NCBI RefSeq assembly: GCF_900116295.1
Contig: NZ_FPAF01000001.1
Span: 994,269 to 1,050,827, forward strand
DNA: 56,559 bases
Direction of reading: 5' to 3'
Source of the DNA: Bacillus sp. 103mf
Lineage (GTDB): Bacteria > Bacillota > Bacilli > Bacillales > Bacillaceae_G
Within the stretch, counting starts at the first letter, position 1, and every line of letters starts with the position of its first letter. The notes beneath the pieces are model-generated. The model had not been told where the DNA came from and searched no databases. It saw only the letters and a program-made list of their open reading frames with translations. The position numbers and the translations under genes were made by a program. This document shows positions 17,912-28,342 of the stretch, one piece after another.

Positions 17912-18045
17912 GCACCTCCTCATAATTACTAAGACTCGCCAAAACGAGGTAGACATACAATGTCTTTTAGGAACCTGTCCTGCGCGGTTGTAGTATATAG
18001 CCGTTTAGGTGCTATAAACTATAACATAGAGATGTTATCACGAAA
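17912..18045 (-). ncRNA. L21 (rplU) leader RNA
   Basis: The 169-bp space upstream of rplU carries the features of the Firmicute L21 leader: on the minus strand GGCTATATACTACAACCGCG, CAGGACAGGTTCCTAAAAGA and GTCTACCTCGTTTTGGCGAG in order, ending at the AGGAGGTGC ribosome-binding site. Recognised from memory of the ribosomal L21 leader family; boundaries are approximate. Confidence 0.75.
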
Positions 18046-18076
18046 CATAGCCCATTGTCAATGAATCTTCTACTAA

Positions 18077-19459
18077 CTATTTTTTCCGCGTGCGTATCTC
18101 TTCCTTTGTTCCAAAGCGTTGAATCGTGTAACATGCTGCTTCATCATCAATAAAATAAATTTGAAAAGATATATTGCGCTGCAGTTCTTTTTCAAAAAAG
18201 ATTTGCTGCACATTGGGATGAGCAGCGATTAAAACAGCTTCGTCATCTGTTCCATTATAAGCGATTAGTTCTCTCTCTAACTCATATGCTACCGTTTCAT
18301 GCGATAACACATAACCACTGCTTTGACAAATCATGCAATCTGTTAATAGCGTATCACGAAGCGATTGTTTTTTTCGTTTTCTTGTTATTTCTAAAATACC
18401 AAGCTCTGTAAATCCTAACACTCTCGTATAAGTGTGGTCTTTTTCTAAGTGCAACTTTACGATGTCTCTTATTTTTTCTTTTTCTTCGCGGCGCTTCATA
18501 TTAATAAAATCGATTAAAATCATCCCACCAATATCACGAAGTCGCAGCTGCCGTGCAATTTCTTTTGCTGCTAGTTCATTTGTGCGTAACACTGTATCTT
18601 GTAAATTTTGTTTCCCGGTGAATTTACCAGTGTTTACATCAATTACAGTCATCGTTTCCATTTGTTCAATGAGTAAATATGCTCCGTTTGGAAGCCACAC
18701 TACCTTTTGCAGTGCCTTTTCAATTTCACGGTCAATTCCATAGCGGGCAAATAATGGCGTCTTTTCATGAAAGAAAGTAACTTTTTCTGCACCTATTCTC
18801 TCTCCTAATTCCTGTATCATACTGCGCTGATCTACAATCACCTGTGAAACCGTCTCTACTGGTATCTCTTGAAAGATTCGATCTAAAAAATTAGAAGAAG
18901 AATGAACAAGAAGTGGGGCTTTTCCTCGCTGTTCTTGTTTTTTCACAAGTTCAAATTGCAACTGAAGACGATGCATCTCCGCTTGTATTTCTTCTATCTG
19001 AACTTTCTCACATGCAGAACGGAAAATAAATCCTCCTGTTTTTTCTAGCGCAAGAAGTTGTTCTCGTTTTTTCGCATCCTTTATTTTCCGGGAAACGGCA
19101 AAAACTGTGTCATAGGGCATATATACAACATATTTCCCGGTGAATTCTATATTCGCGGTTATTTTTGGCCCTTTCGTATCAATCGCCTCTTTCACTACTT
19201 GTACAAGGATTGCTTGTCCTTCATGTAACCGCATAGCTGATGGTACGTTTTCATAGGACAAATAGGCATGCTTCTCTAAACCAATATTGACAAAAGCAGC
19301 GTTCATCCCCGCGATTGTTCGCATGACACGACCAATATATATATTTCCAACAATTTGTTTTTGTTCATTTCGTTGCCATAAGAGTTCTACAATCTCTTGC
19401 TCTTCTTCAACAGCAACTCGTTTTTCCGAACCGATGTAATTTATGTATAACGTTTTCAA
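18077..19459 (-). CDS. rng: Ribonuclease G/E family endoribonuclease
   Basis: 460 residues, RNase G size. An S1-like RNA-binding region near 35-115 (GNIYIGRVMRTIAGMNAAFV), catalytic DNase I-like domain with the two metal aspartates in TVIDVNTGKFTG and GMILIDFINMKR, and a zinc-link CxxC in DCMICQSSG. It cuts single-stranded RNA in turnover and rRNA maturation. B. subtilis lacks this enzyme, but B. cereus-group genomes carry it next to spoIVF; that comparison is from general knowledge. Single-gene unit. Confidence 0.93.
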   Translation of the reverse strand: MKTLYINYIGSEKRVAVEEEQEIVELLWQRNEQKQIVGNIYIGRVMRTIAGMNAAFVNIGLEKHAYLSYENVPSAMRLHEGQAILVQVVKEAIDTKGPKITANIEFTGKYVVYMPYDTVFAVSRKIKDAKKREQLLALEKTGGFIFRSACEKVQIEEIQAEMHRLQLQFELVKKQEQRGKAPLLVHSSSNFLDRIFQEIPVETVSQVIVDQRSMIQELGERIGAEKVTFFHEKTPLFARYGIDREIEKALQKVVWLPNGAYLLIEQMETMTVIDVNTGKFTGKQNLQDTVLRTNELAAKEIARQLRLRDIGGMILIDFINMKRREEKEKIRDIVKLHLEKDHTYTRVLGFTELGILEITRKRKKQSLRDTLLTDCMICQSSGYVLSHETVAYELERELIAYNGTDDEAVLIAAHPNVQQIFFEKELQRNISFQIYFIDDEAACYTIQRFGTKEEIRTRKK

Positions 19460-19569
19460 AGTCTATTCCTCTCTTTTATCCTTTTTTTGTAACTACTCAG
19501 CTATACATTTCATTTAGAAATTTGGTAAGAGGTATGATTCCAGTGAAAATACGCTCCTTATTACCTATA

Positions 19570-19735
19570 GAAAGTTATTTTCATTTTTCAGCATATAGGT
19601 TGCTGCCACGAAGATAAAAATGGACCTACACCTTGCTGCCTTTCTTTGTTTTAAAACTTTGTACGTGGCAGGAAAAGGTCCTGACCGCTCCTATACATAG
19701 CCAGTCCCTCTCGACTATTTAAAAAAAATGCTTTT
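19570..19735 (+). repeat. Family B intergenic repeat, diverged copy (B2)
   Basis: It shares TTTTCATTTTTCAGCATATA, CTTTGTTTTAAAACTT, ACGTGGCAGGAAAAGGTCCT and GACCGCTCCTATACATAGCC with other copies but lacks clean ends. It is the main content of the 351-bp gap 19460-19810; the rest is AT-rich, with the rng promoter region expected near 19480-19560. Confidence 0.65.
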
Positions 19736-19790
19736 CTTCCTTTTTTCACAGAGTGACTGAGTAATTATCCTTTTTTATACAATAATAAAA

Positions 19791-19816
19791 GGTTAGTGTT
19801 ACCGTCAACACTAACC
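19791..19816 (-). terminator. Terminator of spoIVFAB
   Basis: GGTTAGTGTT pairs perfectly with AACACTAACC around ACCGTC, followed by TTTTATTATT on the minus strand. The spoIVFB stop codon lies in the stem. Confidence 0.88.
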
Positions 19817-20671
19817 AATTAACTCTTCTATGGATGATGTTGTTCTTTTTTCTGTAAAATATGCGTAAAGCAATTCATTTTCATCTAGCGTGTATTGATT
19901 TTTATGATCTCCTTGAATAATAATCGAATGCTTATAGCCCCTTCGAAACTGCGTGAAAATATGATACAAACTCGCTTCTTTCCCAACTGTAATAGCTGCT
20001 ACCTTTATAATTTCTTGTTTTTTCCCATAATAACGCTCCAATAAAAAGCGCATAAATGCATAGCGGCGCTGTTTCCATTCTTGGAATAAGGAAAATGCTA
20101 AAAAAAGAAGTAACGCCCACATCATCATATTCTTTCCATTCCAGAAAAGCTGCAATCCTAATACAACGCTCAGGCAAACAATTGATATTCTCATCATAAT
20201 ATTATGTGCTTGTAAAAATGGAAAGCGATGCGACAATATATTCAGTACAATCTTCCCCCCATCAAGAGGCCAAATCGGTAATAAATTGAAGCACAAAATA
20301 AGCATATTGTTCCACATGAAAAAATGATAAAAGTTCTCTCCCATCCAGCCTACTGTGTACAATAAGTAGGCTGCGGCTACCATCCATACGTGTTGAACAG
20401 GCCCTGCTATAATAACGATTGCCTCTTCTTTTAACGGCTTATTCCCATGCTCATCAAGCTCAGCTACCCCGCCAAATGGCAATAGCTGAATTCGCTTAAT
20501 GCGCCATTTAAAATGGGCAGCTGCTATCGCATGACCTAATTCATGAATAAAGACAATGAAAAATAAAATGAGAACCTCTTTAAAACGAGCTGTAAAAACC
20601 GCAATTGCTATAATTCCCCAAAACAATGGATGAATGGTAATCTTTGAAAAAACCTCACTATATTTATTCAA
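19811..20671 (-). CDS. spoIVFB: Intramembrane zinc metalloprotease SpoIVFB
   Basis: 286 residues. A site-2 protease that cleaves pro-sigma-K in the mother cell, at the outer forespore membrane. The zinc motif HELGH is at 43-47 (H43, E44, H47) and the third ligand is D137 in LLPIWPLDGG; these are the positions known in B. subtilis. Six hydrophobic segments in the first about 200 residues are followed by a soluble CBS-like C-terminal region (about 215-286) that senses ATP. It overlaps spoIVFA by 8 bp, so inhibitor and protease are coupled. Confidence 0.96.
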   Translation of the reverse strand: MNKYSEVFSKITIHPLFWGIIAIAVFTARFKEVLILFFIVFIHELGHAIAAAHFKWRIKRIQLLPFGGVAELDEHGNKPLKEEAIVIIAGPVQHVWMVAAAYLLYTVGWMGENFYHFFMWNNMLILCFNLLPIWPLDGGKIVLNILSHRFPFLQAHNIMMRISIVCLSVVLGLQLFWNGKNMMMWALLLFLAFSLFQEWKQRRYAFMRFLLERYYGKKQEIIKVAAITVGKEASLYHIFTQFRRGYKHSIIIQGDHKNQYTLDENELLYAYFTEKRTTSSIEELIG

Positions 20672-21386
20672 ATGAAATCACCTGAATTGGATCAATAAAT
20701 TTTTCATTCTTTTTAAATGCAAAATAAAATTTTCCATTTGCAACTGTTCCAACTTTTTGCTTTTTCGCTACATAATCATATAACTTAACTGATGTTTCTC
20801 CTAAGTTTCCGTACCAAGATTCCGTACCATCTGCATGTTGGATTTCAACTGTATTTCCAAACTCCTCTTTTTGATCGATCGAGACAACAATTCCTTCATT
20901 AACTGATTCCACAACGGCATTCGTAGCTGTTTGTACAAACACACCTTGTCCGTTTGCCTGAAAACTTTGCATTACTTTTCCTGAGGCAGGAACAGCATAA
21001 TTCTTTTCTTTCTGAGTTGTTTTCTTTTCACTAGAAGGAAAAAAAGATAGTGGTTTTCCAAACTGTGATTCATACCACTTTGAAACAAATGCAAATTGAA
21101 ACTCTTCTTTCATTGTTTGTTTAACAACTGTACGTGCTCCTTCAAAAGAATTTGTTGTGTTTTTAAATAAGATGGCTACGACAAGAACAAGAATAGCGGA
21201 TAGTAGTAACTTAAAGAGAAATATTTCCTTGCGGAAGAGAGGATGTGCTTCTTCTCCTTCTTCAGCAAAAAGCGGTGTATATTCTTGTTCTTCAAATGAA
21301 AACAACTTATCTTCTTCTCTTTTTTCCTGCTCTGCTTTCCTCTTAGCAATACGTTTTTTTATTTCTTCTACTCGCTTATTTCTCAT
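20664..21386 (-). CDS. spoIVFA: SpoIVFB inhibitor SpoIVFA
   Basis: 240 residues. Charged N-terminal region (1-70), one membrane helix (about 73-93; LFKLLLSAILVLVVAILF), then an exported C-terminal M23/LytM-like domain (about 130-238; YAVPASGKVMQSF..GNTVEIQHADGTESWYGNLG) lacking a complete zinc site. It holds SpoIVFB inactive with BofA until SpoIVB cleaves it. The coupling to spoIVFB supports the call. Confidence 0.93.
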   Translation of the reverse strand: MRNKRVEEIKKRIAKRKAEQEKREEDKLFSFEEQEYTPLFAEEGEEAHPLFRKEIFLFKLLLSAILVLVVAILFKNTTNSFEGARTVVKQTMKEEFQFAFVSKWYESQFGKPLSFFPSSEKKTTQKEKNYAVPASGKVMQSFQANGQGVFVQTATNAVVESVNEGIVVSIDQKEEFGNTVEIQHADGTESWYGNLGETSVKLYDYVAKKQKVGTVANGKFYFAFKKNEKFIDPIQVISFE

Positions 21387-21545
21387 CCTGACCCCTTCCT
21401 CTTTCCATCAGTTTGTACATATGTATGAGTTGTCCGAGAAAGATATTCATGGGAATGCTTTTCTCCTAGAAGGTTAATTAAAGTAATTTCACGTATGCCA
21501 GCACTTAGCATTCCTACCTTCTGCTACATTTTTAGCAGGAATACA

Positions 21546-21579
21546 AAAAAAAAGCACCCCGCATATATACGAAGTGCTC
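21546..21579 (-). terminator. Terminator after minD
   Basis: GAGCACTTCG and CGGGGTGCT pair around TATATATG and run into TTTTTTTTT, right after the minD stop. Confidence 0.85.
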
Positions 21580-22377
21580 TTAACGTATCCCGAAGAATTT
21601 TTTCATTTTCGTAAATACTGATTCTTTTCCATTTTCAAGCGGTTGCAATGGCACATTTTCTCCAAGCAAACGTCTTGCAATATTTCGATAAGCAATTGAT
21701 GCTTTTCCATTCGGTTGCAACGCTACAGGCTCTCCTGTATTTGTTGCTCGAATCACCTCATCATCATCTTCTACGACCCCAAGCAATTCAATTGACAAGG
21801 TACGTACAATTTCATCTACATCCAACATATCTTGTTCATGTAGCATATGACCACGCACACGATTGATAATTAACTTCGGTGGCTCGATATCTTCTTTTTC
21901 CAATAGTCCGATAATCCGATCAGCGTCACGCATTGAAGATACTTCTGGTGTTGTCACAACAATCGCTTTATCAGCACCTGCCACAGCGTTTTTAAAGCCT
22001 TGTTCAATACCTGCTGGGCAATCAATTAATATGTAATCATAATCTTGACGTAGTTGCTGTATTAATTCTTCCATTTGTTCAGGTGTTACCGCTGATTTGT
22101 CACTCGTTTGTGCTGCAGGTAATAAATAGAGTTCATCAAAGCGCTTATCTCTAATAAGAGCTTGAGGTAAACGACAACGCCCTTCAACAACATCAACGAG
22201 ATCATATACAATACGGTTTTCCAACCCCATTACTACGTCTAAATTTCGCAAGCCAATATCTGTATCAATCAAACATATTTTTTTCCCAGATAACGCCAAG
22301 GCTGTACCAATATTTGCAGACGTTGTAGTTTTACCTACTCCGCCTTTTCCAGATGTAATAACTATTGCCTCTCCCAC
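21580..22377 (-). CDS. minD: Septum site-determining ATPase MinD
   Basis: 265 residues. Deviant Walker A GKGGVGKTT (about 10-18), a switch region DTDIGLRNLDVVMGLENR and a C-terminal amphipathic membrane-targeting helix (VFTKMKKFFGIR). It recruits MinC to poles and old septa to block division. It begins 2 bp after minC in the mreBCD-minCD cluster. Confidence 0.97.
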   Translation of the reverse strand: MGEAIVITSGKGGVGKTTTSANIGTALALSGKKICLIDTDIGLRNLDVVMGLENRIVYDLVDVVEGRCRLPQALIRDKRFDELYLLPAAQTSDKSAVTPEQMEELIQQLRQDYDYILIDCPAGIEQGFKNAVAGADKAIVVTTPEVSSMRDADRIIGLLEKEDIEPPKLIINRVRGHMLHEQDMLDVDEIVRTLSIELLGVVEDDDEVIRATNTGEPVALQPNGKASIAYRNIARRLLGENVPLQPLENGKESVFTKMKKFFGIR

Positions 22378-22379
22378 AG

Positions 22380-23069
22380 CTATACAATTCCCCTTTCTAA
22401 CCTTGTTAAATTAGGTCTAAGATGAGTGAGAAGTTGAATGCGATCGACAACAATGTGATTGTTCTCATTAATGTAGGCACATTCTGCCCCTTCCGCCCCG
22501 TCTTCTTTCTCCTCAGGAGCGCGCGTTGTCACGTCGCTAATCCGAAGCTGCATTGGATTCATAACAGAAGCTGCTATAACAGCTTCTGCATCCCCATAAT
22601 ATCCAGCATGTGCAATTCCTCGTAATGTTCCCATAATAAAAATATTTCCTCCGGCGATAACCGTACCGCCTGGATTCACATCTCCAATCAATAATAAATC
22701 GCCTTTTACACGCAATATTTGACCTGAGCGAACAATTTTTGAAACAGAAACAATTTCTGTTTCTTCTTTCCATGCTAACGCTTGTTCTTTCGTTACAACA
22801 TCACTCTCAATAGAATCTACAACTAAATTCTTTTTATTACGAATTAGCGTGCGCAACTCTTCTTGTTGCACTTCTGTTACATAACGATTCCCAACTTTGA
22901 CCTGTACTTCAATTAAAGAGCGTCCATCACCCTCGTAATAATGGGTTGAAAGCTTTTCGTCAAGTTCTTGTAACAATTCGCGAAATGAACAGGAATCCTC
23001 CAGATGTAATGCTAAACCATCCTTCGTCCCTTTTATAGTCACATTTTGTTGCTTTTTTTCTGTCACCAA
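22380..23069 (-). CDS. minC: Septum formation inhibitor MinC
   Basis: 229 residues. N-terminal FtsZ-interacting domain (about 5-105) and a C-terminal right-handed beta-helix (about 115-215) with [20 protein letters not shown] and [20 protein letters not shown], which binds MinD and FtsZ tails. Located between mreD and minD as usual in Bacillus. Confidence 0.96.
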   Translation of the reverse strand: MVTEKKQQNVTIKGTKDGLALHLEDSCSFRELLQELDEKLSTHYYEGDGRSLIEVQVKVGNRYVTEVQQEELRTLIRNKKNLVVDSIESDVVTKEQALAWKEETEIVSVSKIVRSGQILRVKGDLLLIGDVNPGGTVIAGGNIFIMGTLRGIAHAGYYGDAEAVIAASVMNPMQLRISDVTTRAPEEKEDGAEGAECAYINENNHIVVDRIQLLTHLRPNLTRLERGIV

Positions 23070-23101
23070 TGCTCACCCCACCGGTTTAATTCGACATAAA
23101 A

Positions 23102-23644
23102 TTAGAAAATCCTTTTTTCTTTTTCTTCCATGGCATCTGAAAGACGTAAAATATATCGTTTCAGTGGGAAACAAAACAGTAGTAAAAAAATTCCGTTCAA
23201 TAACAATGTCGGAAGAAGACGATCTGTAAAAAAGATATGTGCTGACATATGAACACGACCAATTAGCGTCAAAAATCCATACACATAATACTCTAGCGCA
23301 GCAATGCTTGCTAATACAATAAAGAACACAATAAAAAGGTTCACTTGTAAAATTCGCATTGCCTGATAGACAAGATAAGCTAAGATCGGATAAGCAAATA
23401 TATACACACCAACTAGCTCGGTATGTACTATATCGAATAAAAATCCAAATAGTAGTCCGTAGTAAACACCTTGTACAGAATTAAAGTAAATCGTAATAAA
23501 ACATAAAACAATCATTAAAAAATGCGGTGCTACAATTGTATGCTTCCAAAAAAGACCCGTTGGAACAATAGTAGAAAACATACTCTCCAATACAAATGCG
23601 AAAAGAAGTAGAAGAGGAAGAATCGCTTTTTTTATAATCTCCAT
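23102..23644 (-). CDS. mreD: Rod shape-determining protein MreD
   Basis: 180 residues, five to six hydrophobic segments (about 8-25, 35-55, 60-110, 145-165), typical of MreD. It is part of the elongasome with MreB and MreC. The gene is weakly conserved; the call leans on size, topology and position between mreC and minC. Confidence 0.93.
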   Translation of the reverse strand: MEIIKKAILPLLLLFAFVLESMFSTIVPTGLFWKHTIVAPHFLMIVLCFITIYFNSVQGVYYGLLFGFLFDIVHTELVGVYIFAYPILAYLVYQAMRILQVNLFIVFFIVLASIAALEYYVYGFLTLIGRVHMSAHIFFTDRLLPTLLLNGIFLLLFCFPLKRYILRLSDAMEEKEKRIF

Positions 23645-23656
23645 CTCTTCCCCCTC

Positions 23657-24517
23657 CTATTTCCCTATATCCACTGTCGGCATAGTTCGTTTTGCAACCA
23701 TAACATTGTTGACATCATTTAAATCTGCTGCAGGCTTGATATAAGCTGTTTGTGTTAATCCATACTCATCAGCTGTTACCTCAACGATTTGTCCAATAAC
23801 CAATCCATCTGGGAACACACCGCCAAGGCCTGAAGTTACGACCGTTTGATCCTTCTCTACTTTTACACCAGATGGAATTTTTGTGAAAACAAGCTGCTGC
23901 TTTTCTTTATCGTACCCTTCAATTAATCCGAAAACATTGCTATCTCCTCGGACAACAGCTGAAATACGATTTGTTCGATTTAATGAGCTTATGAGCTCAA
24001 CTGTGGAAGTGAACTGTGAAACGCTTTTTACTTTTCCAATTAAACCTTTTGATGTAATAACAGCCGCATCTTTTTGAATGCCTTCCTGTGCACCTTTATC
24101 AATACCAATTATGTCATTCCATTTATCTGGATTACGATTAATGACAGTTGCGTGAACAGGGTTAAAATCACGAAGTGTATCTTTTTTCCCAAGAATATCA
24201 CGAAGTTCTTCATTTGTTTTTTCTAATTCTTTTACCTTTACGGACAACTCTGCATACTTGTCCAATTTTGCTTTTAATTCTTTATTTTCTTCATACGTGC
24301 GCTTTACATCTTCTATGTTCTCAAAGAATCCGGCAACATAATTCGCTGGCTTTTGAAATACACGTTCTACAACTCCTACGGTATCCTTTACAAACTGCTC
24401 TGGCCACGTTAGATTTTTCCGTTCTTTCAATGAGATTCCGATCAATGCCACGAGAAGAATAATACTAACTAATAAAACAATTAATCTTTTGTTTAAGAAA
24501 AACTGTGGCACGTTCAC
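23657..24517 (-). CDS. mreC: Rod shape-determining protein MreC
   Basis: 286 residues. A short cytoplasmic N-terminus, one membrane helix (about 11-30), a coiled coil (about 65-110; KELEKTNEELRDILGKK) and a beta-rich C-terminal domain (about 115-275) with the conserved GIDKGAQEGI and GLIGKV motifs. It scaffolds cell-wall elongation enzymes outside the membrane. Confidence 0.96.
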   Translation of the reverse strand: MNVPQFFLNKRLIVLLVSIILLVALIGISLKERKNLTWPEQFVKDTVGVVERVFQKPANYVAGFFENIEDVKRTYEENKELKAKLDKYAELSVKVKELEKTNEELRDILGKKDTLRDFNPVHATVINRNPDKWNDIIGIDKGAQEGIQKDAAVITSKGLIGKVKSVSQFTSTVELISSLNRTNRISAVVRGDSNVFGLIEGYDKEKQQLVFTKIPSGVKVEKDQTVVTSGLGGVFPDGLVIGQIVEVTADEYGLTQTAYIKPAADLNDVNNVMVAKRTMPTVDIGK

Positions 24518-24560
24518 ACCCTCTTAAATTCACTAATTTTTTATGTTGAAATAATGGATT

Positions 24561-25577
24561 TTATCGAGCACTTTTGAAAAGATCGATATTGTCTAACGCT
24601 TTACCTGTTCCAATTGCTACGCAATCTAATGGGTTTTCTGCAACAAGCACTGGCATTCTTGTTTCTTCGCTAATTACTTTATCTAAATTACGAAGCAAAG
24701 CACCGCCACCTGTTAAAACAATTCCACGATCCATAATATCCGCTGCTAATTCTGGCGGAGTTTTTTCTAATGTGTTTTTTACAGACTCAACAATTGCATC
24801 TACAGTATCTTTTAAGGCTGATGCAATTTCTTCTGGACGAATCGATACCGTTTTTGGTAATCCAGTCACTAAATCACGACCACGAATATCCATTGGTTCA
24901 ACACCTTCTGGTTCGCCAGCAGAACCAATTTCTAATTTTAATGCTTCTGAAGTTCGTTCCCCAATCATTAAATTGTAGTTTTTCTTAATGTACTGAATAA
25001 TTGCATCGTCCATTTCATCACCAGCAACACGAACAGATTGGCTTGTTACAATACCGCCAAGAGAAATAATGGCAACTTCTGTTGTACCACCGCCTATATC
25101 TACAACCATACTTCCTGTTGGTTCCCAAACAGGTAAGTTCGCACCAATTGCAGCTGCAAATGGTTCTTCAATTGGGTATGCATCGCGTGCACCTGCTTGA
25201 CGAGTTGCATCGATTACCGCACGTTTTTCAACCGCCGTAATACCAGATGGCACACATACCATTACGTAAGGCTTACGAGAGAAGAAGCCATTTGATTTCT
25301 GTGCTTGTTGAATATAGTATTTCATCATTGTTGCTGTTGTTTCATAATCAGCGATAACACCGTCTTTCATCGGACGAAGTGCCACAACATTTCCAGGTGT
25401 ACGACCAATCATTTGTTTTGCATCGTTACCAACTGCAACAATTTGCTTTGTATCTGTTTGCAATGCCACAACAGATGGCTCACGTACAACGACACCTTTC
25501 CCTTTTACATATACAAGCGTATTCGCTGTTCCTAAGTCTATTCCAAGGTCACGAGTAAAACCACCAAATCCAAACAT
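24561..25577 (-). CDS. mreB: Actin-like rod shape protein MreB
   Basis: 338 residues from ATG 25577, chosen over an upstream start because [20 protein letters not shown] is the canonical N-terminus. Actin-fold motifs: phosphate 1 [14 protein letters not shown], phosphate 2 [18 protein letters not shown], adenosine [14 protein letters not shown]. Forms membrane filaments that guide wall synthesis. First gene of the mreBCD-minCD cluster. Confidence 0.97.
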   Translation of the reverse strand: MFGFGGFTRDLGIDLGTANTLVYVKGKGVVVREPSVVALQTDTKQIVAVGNDAKQMIGRTPGNVVALRPMKDGVIADYETTATMMKYYIQQAQKSNGFFSRKPYVMVCVPSGITAVEKRAVIDATRQAGARDAYPIEEPFAAAIGANLPVWEPTGSMVVDIGGGTTEVAIISLGGIVTSQSVRVAGDEMDDAIIQYIKKNYNLMIGERTSEALKLEIGSAGEPEGVEPMDIRGRDLVTGLPKTVSIRPEEIASALKDTVDAIVESVKNTLEKTPPELAADIMDRGIVLTGGGALLRNLDKVISEETRMPVLVAENPLDCVAIGTGKALDNIDLFKSAR

Positions 25578-25748
25578 ATTATATATCTTCCTTTCTAATT
25601 TTAACAAAAATGCTCACTTTTTGCTTTAAATATTATTATATTTATATAAAACATAACGTTTTTACATGTTCTTTGTTATAGTGTAGACGAAAGCCTACAA
25701 AAAACTCATAACTCACATTATAAAACAAAATAAAGAAAAAAAATAGTC

Positions 25749-26426
25749 TTAAATATGACCTTTATCTTTTAAACTAACAAATTTATGGTCACCAATAATA
25801 ATATGATCGAGAATTTCAATCCCAATAATTTTCCCGCACTCTACAAGTCTTTTCGTGACTTCAATATCCTCTCGGCTTGGCGTGGGGTCGCCTGAAGGGT
25901 GATTATGAAGACATATAATAGAAGCAGCAGCGCGGCGAAAAGCTTCCTTGAACACCTCGCGCGGATGTACAATCGAGGCATTCAAACTTCCAATAAATAC
26001 CGTTTGTCGATGCATCACTTGATTTTTCGTATTTAAATATAAACATACAAAATGTTCTTGTTGTAAAAAGCGCATCTCCTCCATCATATAACGTGCGCAA
26101 TCTTCCGGATTACGAATGCTATATCTATTTTGATACTCTAAGCGTACCATTCTTCGTCCGAGTTCAAAAGCAGCAATAAGTTGGGATGCTTTTGCCACCC
26201 CAACGCCATGAATGCTTGTCATTTCTTCAATTGTTGCATCTTTTAACATTCGTAATCCGTCAAAATGATGCAAAATTTGATTTGCTAATGTTAAAACTGA
26301 CTCCTCTTTTGAACCAGTTCGAAGTAATATAGCGAGAAGTTCTGTGTTTGATAAGCTGCTTGCTCCTTCTAGCAATAAACGTTCCCGTGGTTGATCTTCT
26401 TTCACAACATCACGAATGCAGCTCAT
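25749..26426 (-). CDS. radC: DNA repair-associated RadC family protein (JAMM domain)
   Basis: 225 residues. Helix-hairpin-helix region (about 20-95; MTSIHGVGVAKASQLIAAFE) and a JAB/MPN metalloprotease-like domain (about 100-222) with zinc motif LHNHPSGDPTPSRED. The cellular role is not settled despite the name. It lies 13 bp after maf. Confidence 0.94.
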   Translation of the reverse strand: MSCIRDVVKEDQPRERLLLEGASSLSNTELLAILLRTGSKEESVLTLANQILHHFDGLRMLKDATIEEMTSIHGVGVAKASQLIAAFELGRRMVRLEYQNRYSIRNPEDCARYMMEEMRFLQQEHFVCLYLNTKNQVMHRQTVFIGSLNASIVHPREVFKEAFRRAAASIICLHNHPSGDPTPSREDIEVTKRLVECGKIIGIEILDHIIIGDHKFVSLKDKGHI

Positions 26427-26439
26427 ATTCCAGCCTCCT

Positions 26440-27000
26440 TTACATATTAAATTGTTTCAACTCGCGCACAACACGTGCAATCGGTAAGCCAACAATCGCA
26501 TAATAATCACCTTGTATATGCTGAACAAAAATAGCACCTTTTCCCTGTATCCCATAACTCCCAGCTTTATCAAGCGGTTCTTTCGTTTTTACATATGCAT
26601 GAATTTCTTCTTCAGTTAATTCCCAAAACGTTACTTCTGCACGCTCATAGAATGTCACTGTTTTTTCTTTTGAAATAAGAGCAACCCCTGTATACACCTC
26701 ATGTGTTTTCCCTGATAAGAGCTGCAACATTTCTTTCGCTTCACTCTCATCCTCTGGTTTTCCTAGAATACGCGACTCATAAGTAACAATTGTATCAGCA
26801 CCAAGCACAACATAGTCTTCATAATCCTTTGCTACAGCAGATGCTTTTTGCAATGCAAGTGACATCACGATATCATGCGGTGATGAATATGCTCCAATCG
26901 TTTCTTCTACATCGCTAACTACAACCTCAAATGGTATATCTACTAGCTCAAGTAATTCTTTACGCCTTGGTGAACCCGACGCTAAAATAAGTTTTTTCAT
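26440..27000 (-). CDS. maf: Nucleoside triphosphate pyrophosphatase Maf
   Basis: 186 residues. ATG 27000 is favoured because GGAGAACGT precedes it; a further in-frame ATG overlaps that site. The start [20 protein letters not shown] has the Maf signature SGSPRR, with VLGADTIV and [10 protein letters not shown] downstream. Family members hydrolyse dTTP/UTP or modified nucleotides and influence septation. Positioned spoIIB-maf-radC as in B. subtilis. Confidence 0.95.
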   Translation of the reverse strand: MKKLILASGSPRRKELLELVDIPFEVVVSDVEETIGAYSSPHDIVMSLALQKASAVAKDYEDYVVLGADTIVTYESRILGKPEDESEAKEMLQLLSGKTHEVYTGVALISKEKTVTFYERAEVTFWELTEEEIHAYVKTKEPLDKAGSYGIQGKGAIFVQHIQGDYYAIVGLPIARVVRELKQFNM

Positions 27001-27213
27001 ACGTTCTCCTTTCATTTTTAAAATTAGCAGGAAGATACAGCATAACCATACTAAATGTATAGATTCTCCTCAAATTTTAAAAATATCGTTTTTCTTTTTA
27101 AAAAAATACAAAAGAAAGGAAAAAGCACAAACTCACTTTCCCTTTCTTCAGTGCTAATAAGTAATAGAAAAAAGCAACTACATAATGATTATGAGTTAAA
27201 CATTATCTAATTA

Positions 27214-28173
27214 TTATACGTTTTTGTTTTTTTGTGAAACTATTTTTTCATAAGAAAGAAAGCTATCCGCTAACACTTGCTGCAATTTCGTCATCGTTTC
27301 CATATCTTGTTTTCCCTCTTGTATTGTTTGCACAGCCACTGATGCATACGTAAACAACTTTTTTATATCATCCCGCTTTAGTGCTGCCTCTTCTTTTTTT
27401 ACTGATTTCCATTCATTTTCAATCTGTTCTATATCTGTTTTACTTATTTTGTTTCCGGACTGCATCACAGCGGCTTGTTTCAATAATTTCCCATACAATG
27501 ATTGTAACTTTTCCAAAAACGCTCCATACTCTTGATCCTGTTTTAAAAGCGCTTGATCTGTAATCTCCCATTTCTTTTTCACAACTGATATATCTTTTTG
27601 TTTATATTGCGTGATCATCTGCGTGACAGATTGTTCATCATGTGCCATTCCAAGAACAAGTAAATATTTATCTCCTGACTGCATAACTGCTCCAGGGACT
27701 CCGTTTTCTTGTAACTCTTTTAATGATGCCTGTCCCTTTTCTTTCGAAGAGAACACCCCGCCCTGTACAAAATAAATCGTCAGCGGTGATAAAGGGGCTG
27801 GGGCTGTTTTCTTTTCTTCTGTTTTCTCATTTGTCGGTTTTTTTGTTTCATTTTGCCCTGTAACATTTGCTGCTGGAGCTGTCTTTTCACGAACAGTTTC
27901 TTGTCCCGTTAGCAAGTGCAGCATTCCCATTCCAAACCCTGTCCCAATTACAATTGCTGTAGATACCGTGAGAATAAATCTATTACTCCAGCCTTTTTTT
28001 CCTTTACGTATTGATGCTGCATGTTTTTGAAACGACACAACATTATTTGTCACCGTATTCTCCGGGAGCACCCACTCAAACTCTTCTTTTTTTGCTTCCT
28101 CTTCTTTCTTCTCTATATAATTTGCTTCCGTTCCATTCACTTTAATTGAAATTGGTCGCGATTGTTTGTCCAT
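27214..28173 (-). CDS. spoIIB: Stage II sporulation protein B SpoIIB (SPOR domain)
   Basis: 319 residues. A charged N-terminal cytoplasmic part (1-75), a single membrane helix (about 84-106), a Thr/Lys/Pro linker, then a SPOR-like domain (about 130-200; TIYFVQGGVFSSKEKGQASL) that should bind denuded septal glycan. The C-terminal part (about 210-310) is helical. SpoIIB aids engulfment and localisation of SpoIIDMP. Sequence similarity to the B. subtilis protein is moderate; order folC-spoIIB-maf supports it. Confidence 0.88.
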   Translation of the reverse strand: MDKQSRPISIKVNGTEANYIEKKEEEAKKEEFEWVLPENTVTNNVVSFQKHAASIRKGKKGWSNRFILTVSTAIVIGTGFGMGMLHLLTGQETVREKTAPAANVTGQNETKKPTNEKTEEKKTAPAPLSPLTIYFVQGGVFSSKEKGQASLKELQENGVPGAVMQSGDKYLLVLGMAHDEQSVTQMITQYKQKDISVVKKKWEITDQALLKQDQEYGAFLEKLQSLYGKLLKQAAVMQSGNKISKTDIEQIENEWKSVKKEEAALKRDDIKKLFTYASVAVQTIQEGKQDMETMTKLQQVLADSFLSYEKIVSQKNKNV

Positions 28174-28318
28174 ACCCCCACTCCTTACTTCTTATCATTG
28201 CCAGCATCGTATCATACTCGTTTCAAAAAAAAACGAGATACTTGTCAAAGGGATTCGCCAAATTATCCTATATTGTTATCTTATATGTATGCTTGCGTCT
28301 TTATTTGTAGAACAAAAA

Positions 28319-28342
28319 ACTAGACAGCTTATTTCTGTCTAG
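28319..28342 (-). terminator. Terminator of folC
   Basis: CTAGACAG and CTGTCTAG pair around a 7-base loop followed by TTTTTT on the minus strand; the folC stop codon is in the loop. Confidence 0.88.

Noticed and set aside
17908-18076. Promoter-only interpretation of the rplU upstream region
   Set aside because: The ordered conserved blocks fit the L21 leader RNA better than simple promoter DNA.
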